Below, one piece after another: positions 5,194-6,540 of a stretch of 6,540 nucleotides of DNA. Below the pieces are notes generated by a model. The model searched no databases. It was not told where the DNA came from and saw nothing but the letters and a program-made list of their open reading frames with translations. Source of the stretch: M55B111 sp964614065. Lineage in GTDB: Bacteria > Bipolaricaulota > Bipolaricaulia > M55B111. The stretch lies in contig CAZTJJ010000095.1 of assembly GCA_964614065.1 (NCBI GenBank), positions 1 to 6,540 of the forward strand. The letters run 5' to 3'. The stretch's first letter is position 1; each line of letters begins with the position of its first letter. Position numbers and translations under genes: made by a program.

Positions 5194-6399
5194 TTATTGC
5201 TGTTTCTTGTAGGTGATTTTCGATTTCGTTATACCCATTTCTGGGTTGGTATAAGGATGTAGCTCGCCGTTTTCGTAGATCTGAGTAATATAGGTTTCCT
5301 GTGCTTGCATGCCGCTTTCGTCGAAGATCTTATTTCCTCCTCCAGAAACTCCGCGGTAACGAGGAGCAATTTGGTGGAGAGCTTCTTTAATTTTATCCGT
5401 GTCTGTGCTATTGGCCATGTTGATGGCAAGAGCGGCTAACCAGGTAGCATCGTATCCGTAGGACGCCCAGCAAGAAGGCGGAAGTTTGTCATATTTTTCT
5501 TTGTATTTGCTATTGAAACTCTCTGCAGCAGCACCTAGATAACCCGGTGATAAGCCCTTGGTTCCCTCTACAGTTTCTGGGATTGCGGCAGAAGTCCCCA
5601 TTGACGTGTATCCGGCGTACCAACCAAATTCTGGATCTAGCCCTAACTCGTAAGCCTGCTTTCTGATAATTTTGGTTTCTTTTCCATAGATAGAGTATAA
5701 AATTCCTGGGGGGTCCGGTTTAAATAATTCTCTCAACTCAGCTCTATAATCTGACTTGAATCTCTCGTACCTGATTTCGGAGAGTATTTCGCCTCCTGCA
5801 TCTTCTACAGTCTTTCTCATCCAGCGTGCCATACCTATACCAAAGGGATTATTCATAACTATGATCGAGAAGTTCTTCTGCCCTGTATCTTGAAGAGCAA
5901 ATTTTGCAACTGCAGTTCCCATTAGATCGTCGAGTCCTACTGCGTTAAAGAAGTAAGGGCCGACTTCTCGGAGTGCAGGAGATGTAGAACCTTCGGAGAT
6001 TTGAATTACCTTTTTCTTGTTTGTGTATTCTCCAATAGGTAAGGAGACACCGCTAGAATAACTACCTACGATTACTGGTACACCGTCGGTTTCCACGAGC
6101 TTGTGTGCAGCGTTAATGCCTGCTTTGGGTCGAGTTTCACTGTCTTCAAAGATTATCTTTAACGGACGTCCTAGTACACCCCCGGCAGCATTGATTTCTT
6201 CCAGTGCGATTTTTTCTCCTCTTTGAATGTCAGTTCCTTCAATTTCTGCTGCGCCGGTTAAAGGGGAAATACTACCAATCTTGATTGGCTTTCCGGTAGG
6301 CTCTAAGCCCTCTTGGCCTTGCGCCAGCCCGGTGAACAAAAAGACAAATGAGAGTGTTAATATAAATACCACTTTAGAATAACTGTAAGTGTTTTTCAT
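5194..6399 (-). CDS. Branched-chain amino-acid-type ABC transporter substrate-binding protein (LivJ/LivK-like)
   Basis: A 401-residue extracytoplasmic binding protein of the type I periplasmic fold (Peripla_BP_6, COG0683). Residues 1-28 are a Sec signal: a short basic start, hydrophobic VVFILTLSFVFLFTGLA, and AQG as likely cleavage site. There is no Cys near it, so it is not a lipoprotein, which suggests a diderm cell. The mature protein opens with the family's KPIKIGSISPLTG (37-49). It continues with GTDIQRGEKIALEEINAAGG (55-74), the ligand-pocket stretch GSYSSGVSLPIGEYT (112-126), EGSTSPALRE (136-145), and SYGYDATWLAALA (313-325) near the end. Ligands of the family are amino acids, amides, short-chain acids and related compounds; a betaine or amino acid feeding the neighbouring enzymes is possible. 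No permease or ATPase genes are in the window. The ATG at 6399 is chosen over a GTG at 6408 because that GTG lies inside the ribosome site. Confidence 0.93.
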   Translation of the reverse strand: MKNTYSYSKVVFILTLSFVFLFTGLAQGQEGLEPTGKPIKIGSISPLTGAAEIEGTDIQRGEKIALEEINAAGGVLGRPLKIIFEDSETRPKAGINAAHKLVETDGVPVIVGSYSSGVSLPIGEYTNKKKVIQISEGSTSPALREVGPYFFNAVGLDDLMGTAVAKFALQDTGQKNFSIIVMNNPFGIGMARWMRKTVEDAGGEILSEIRYERFKSDYRAELRELFKPDPPGILYSIYGKETKIIRKQAYELGLDPEFGWYAGYTSMGTSAAIPETVEGTKGLSPGYLGAAAESFNSKYKEKYDKLPPSCWASYGYDATWLAALAINMANSTDTDKIKEALHQIAPRYRGVSGGGNKIFDESGMQAQETYITQIYENGELHPYTNPEMGITKSKITYKKQQ

Positions 6400-6405
6400 T
6401 TGTTG

Positions 6406-6414
6406 CACCCCTTT
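6406..6414 (-). promoter_or_regulatory. Ribosome binding site of the solute-binding protein gene
   Basis: On the minus strand AAAGGGGTG ends 6 bases before the ATG at 6399. It contains the GTG (6408-6406) that would otherwise extend the frame by three codons, so that upstream codon is not the start. Confidence 0.75.
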
Positions 6415-6460
6415 TATATGATGTTTTGATTTGATGGTTTATACGTACACTTTTACTTTA

Positions 6461-6470
6461 TCACCTCCTT
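6461..6470 (-). promoter_or_regulatory. Isolated perfect Shine-Dalgarno sequence in the binding protein leader
   Basis: AAGGAGGTGA on the minus strand is fully complementary to the 3' end of 16S rRNA, but lies about 60 bases before the real start codon and is not followed at normal distance by an ORF. The only nearby frame is GTG at 13 bases spacing, coding three residues before TAA. A TATAAA at minus-strand 6444-6439, a possible -10 box, lies downstream of it; if that promoter is used, the site would not be transcribed with the gene. It may be a leader peptide site, a ribosome standby site, or the remnant of a lost gene. Confidence 0.4.
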
Positions 6471-6473
6471 AAT

Positions 6474-6540
6474 TTAATAAGAATGTAGTTCTCTCCAATT
6501 TAGTGTGCGAGGGGCTATTGCCCCAAATAGGCTTCTTTTA
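6474..6540. other. Right-end flank with a small hairpin and no recognisable gene
   Basis: GGGGC (6511-6515) and GCCCC (6520-6524) form a short GC-rich hairpin with a TATT loop on the plus strand. It is not followed at once by a T run on either strand, so a terminator call is not supported. On the minus strand one frame is open from the window edge to a TAA at 6476-6474 (21 codons), which could be the end of a gene lying beyond the window, but the peptide is too short to identify. Confidence 0.3.

Noticed and set aside
6460..6471. Plus-strand ATCACCTCCTTA, resembling the 3' end of 16S rRNA, as a rRNA fragment or integration scar
   Set aside because: The match stops at the anti-Shine-Dalgarno bases with no further 16S sequence upstream, so it is better explained as a minus-strand Shine-Dalgarno sequence.

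Overview
The window (6540 bases, moderately AT-rich, densely coding) reads as part of an amine or amino-acid catabolic locus of an anaerobic or facultative bacterium. It holds five protein genes: a GntR-type regulator, two tandem MttB-family methyltransferases, an ornithine cyclodeaminase/alanine dehydrogenase-fold enzyme, and, convergent to these, a branched-chain-amino-acid-type solute-binding protein. The binding protein has a plain Sec signal peptide with no lipobox cysteine, which points weakly to a two-membrane (diderm) host. Very strong AGGAGG ribosome sites are used throughout. The species cannot be named from the sequence. I see no rRNA, tRNA, CRISPR array, transposase or phage gene.

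Layout. 1-146: short flank ending in a tandem 13-base near-repeat and a perfect 14-base palindrome directly before the regulator, a good candidate operator. 147-800: FadR-subfamily GntR regulator. 801-935: leader of the methyltransferase genes, with a copy of one half of that palindrome. 936-2393 and 2405-3853: two full-length MttB homologues, 11 bases apart, the second ribosome site touching the first stop codon. 3854-4094: a 241-base gap rich in inverted repeats, including perfect 12-base arms around a nested hairpin. 4095-5042: ornithine cyclodeaminase-fold imine reductase/dehydrogenase. 5043-5193: convergent junction with a strong terminator for the minus-strand gene. 5194-6399 (minus): solute-binding protein. 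6400-6540: its leader, with a second, apparently ORF-less, perfect Shine-Dalgarno sequence and a small hairpin.

Working model (inference). The binding protein captures an amino-acid-like or betaine-like compound. The two MttB homologues, which contain no in-frame TAG and so no pyrrolysine, remove a methyl group from a quaternary or tertiary amine and pass it to a corrinoid protein encoded elsewhere. The OCD-fold enzyme handles an amino or imino acid, possibly the demethylated product. The GntR protein controls the set and its own gene. Characterised non-pyrrolysine members of this methyltransferase family act on glycine betaine, proline betaine, carnitine and gamma-butyrobetaine; which substrate applies here cannot be read from the sequence. 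The notable points are the paired paralogues, the absence of a corrinoid protein gene beside them, the OCD-type partner, and the structured gap before it.
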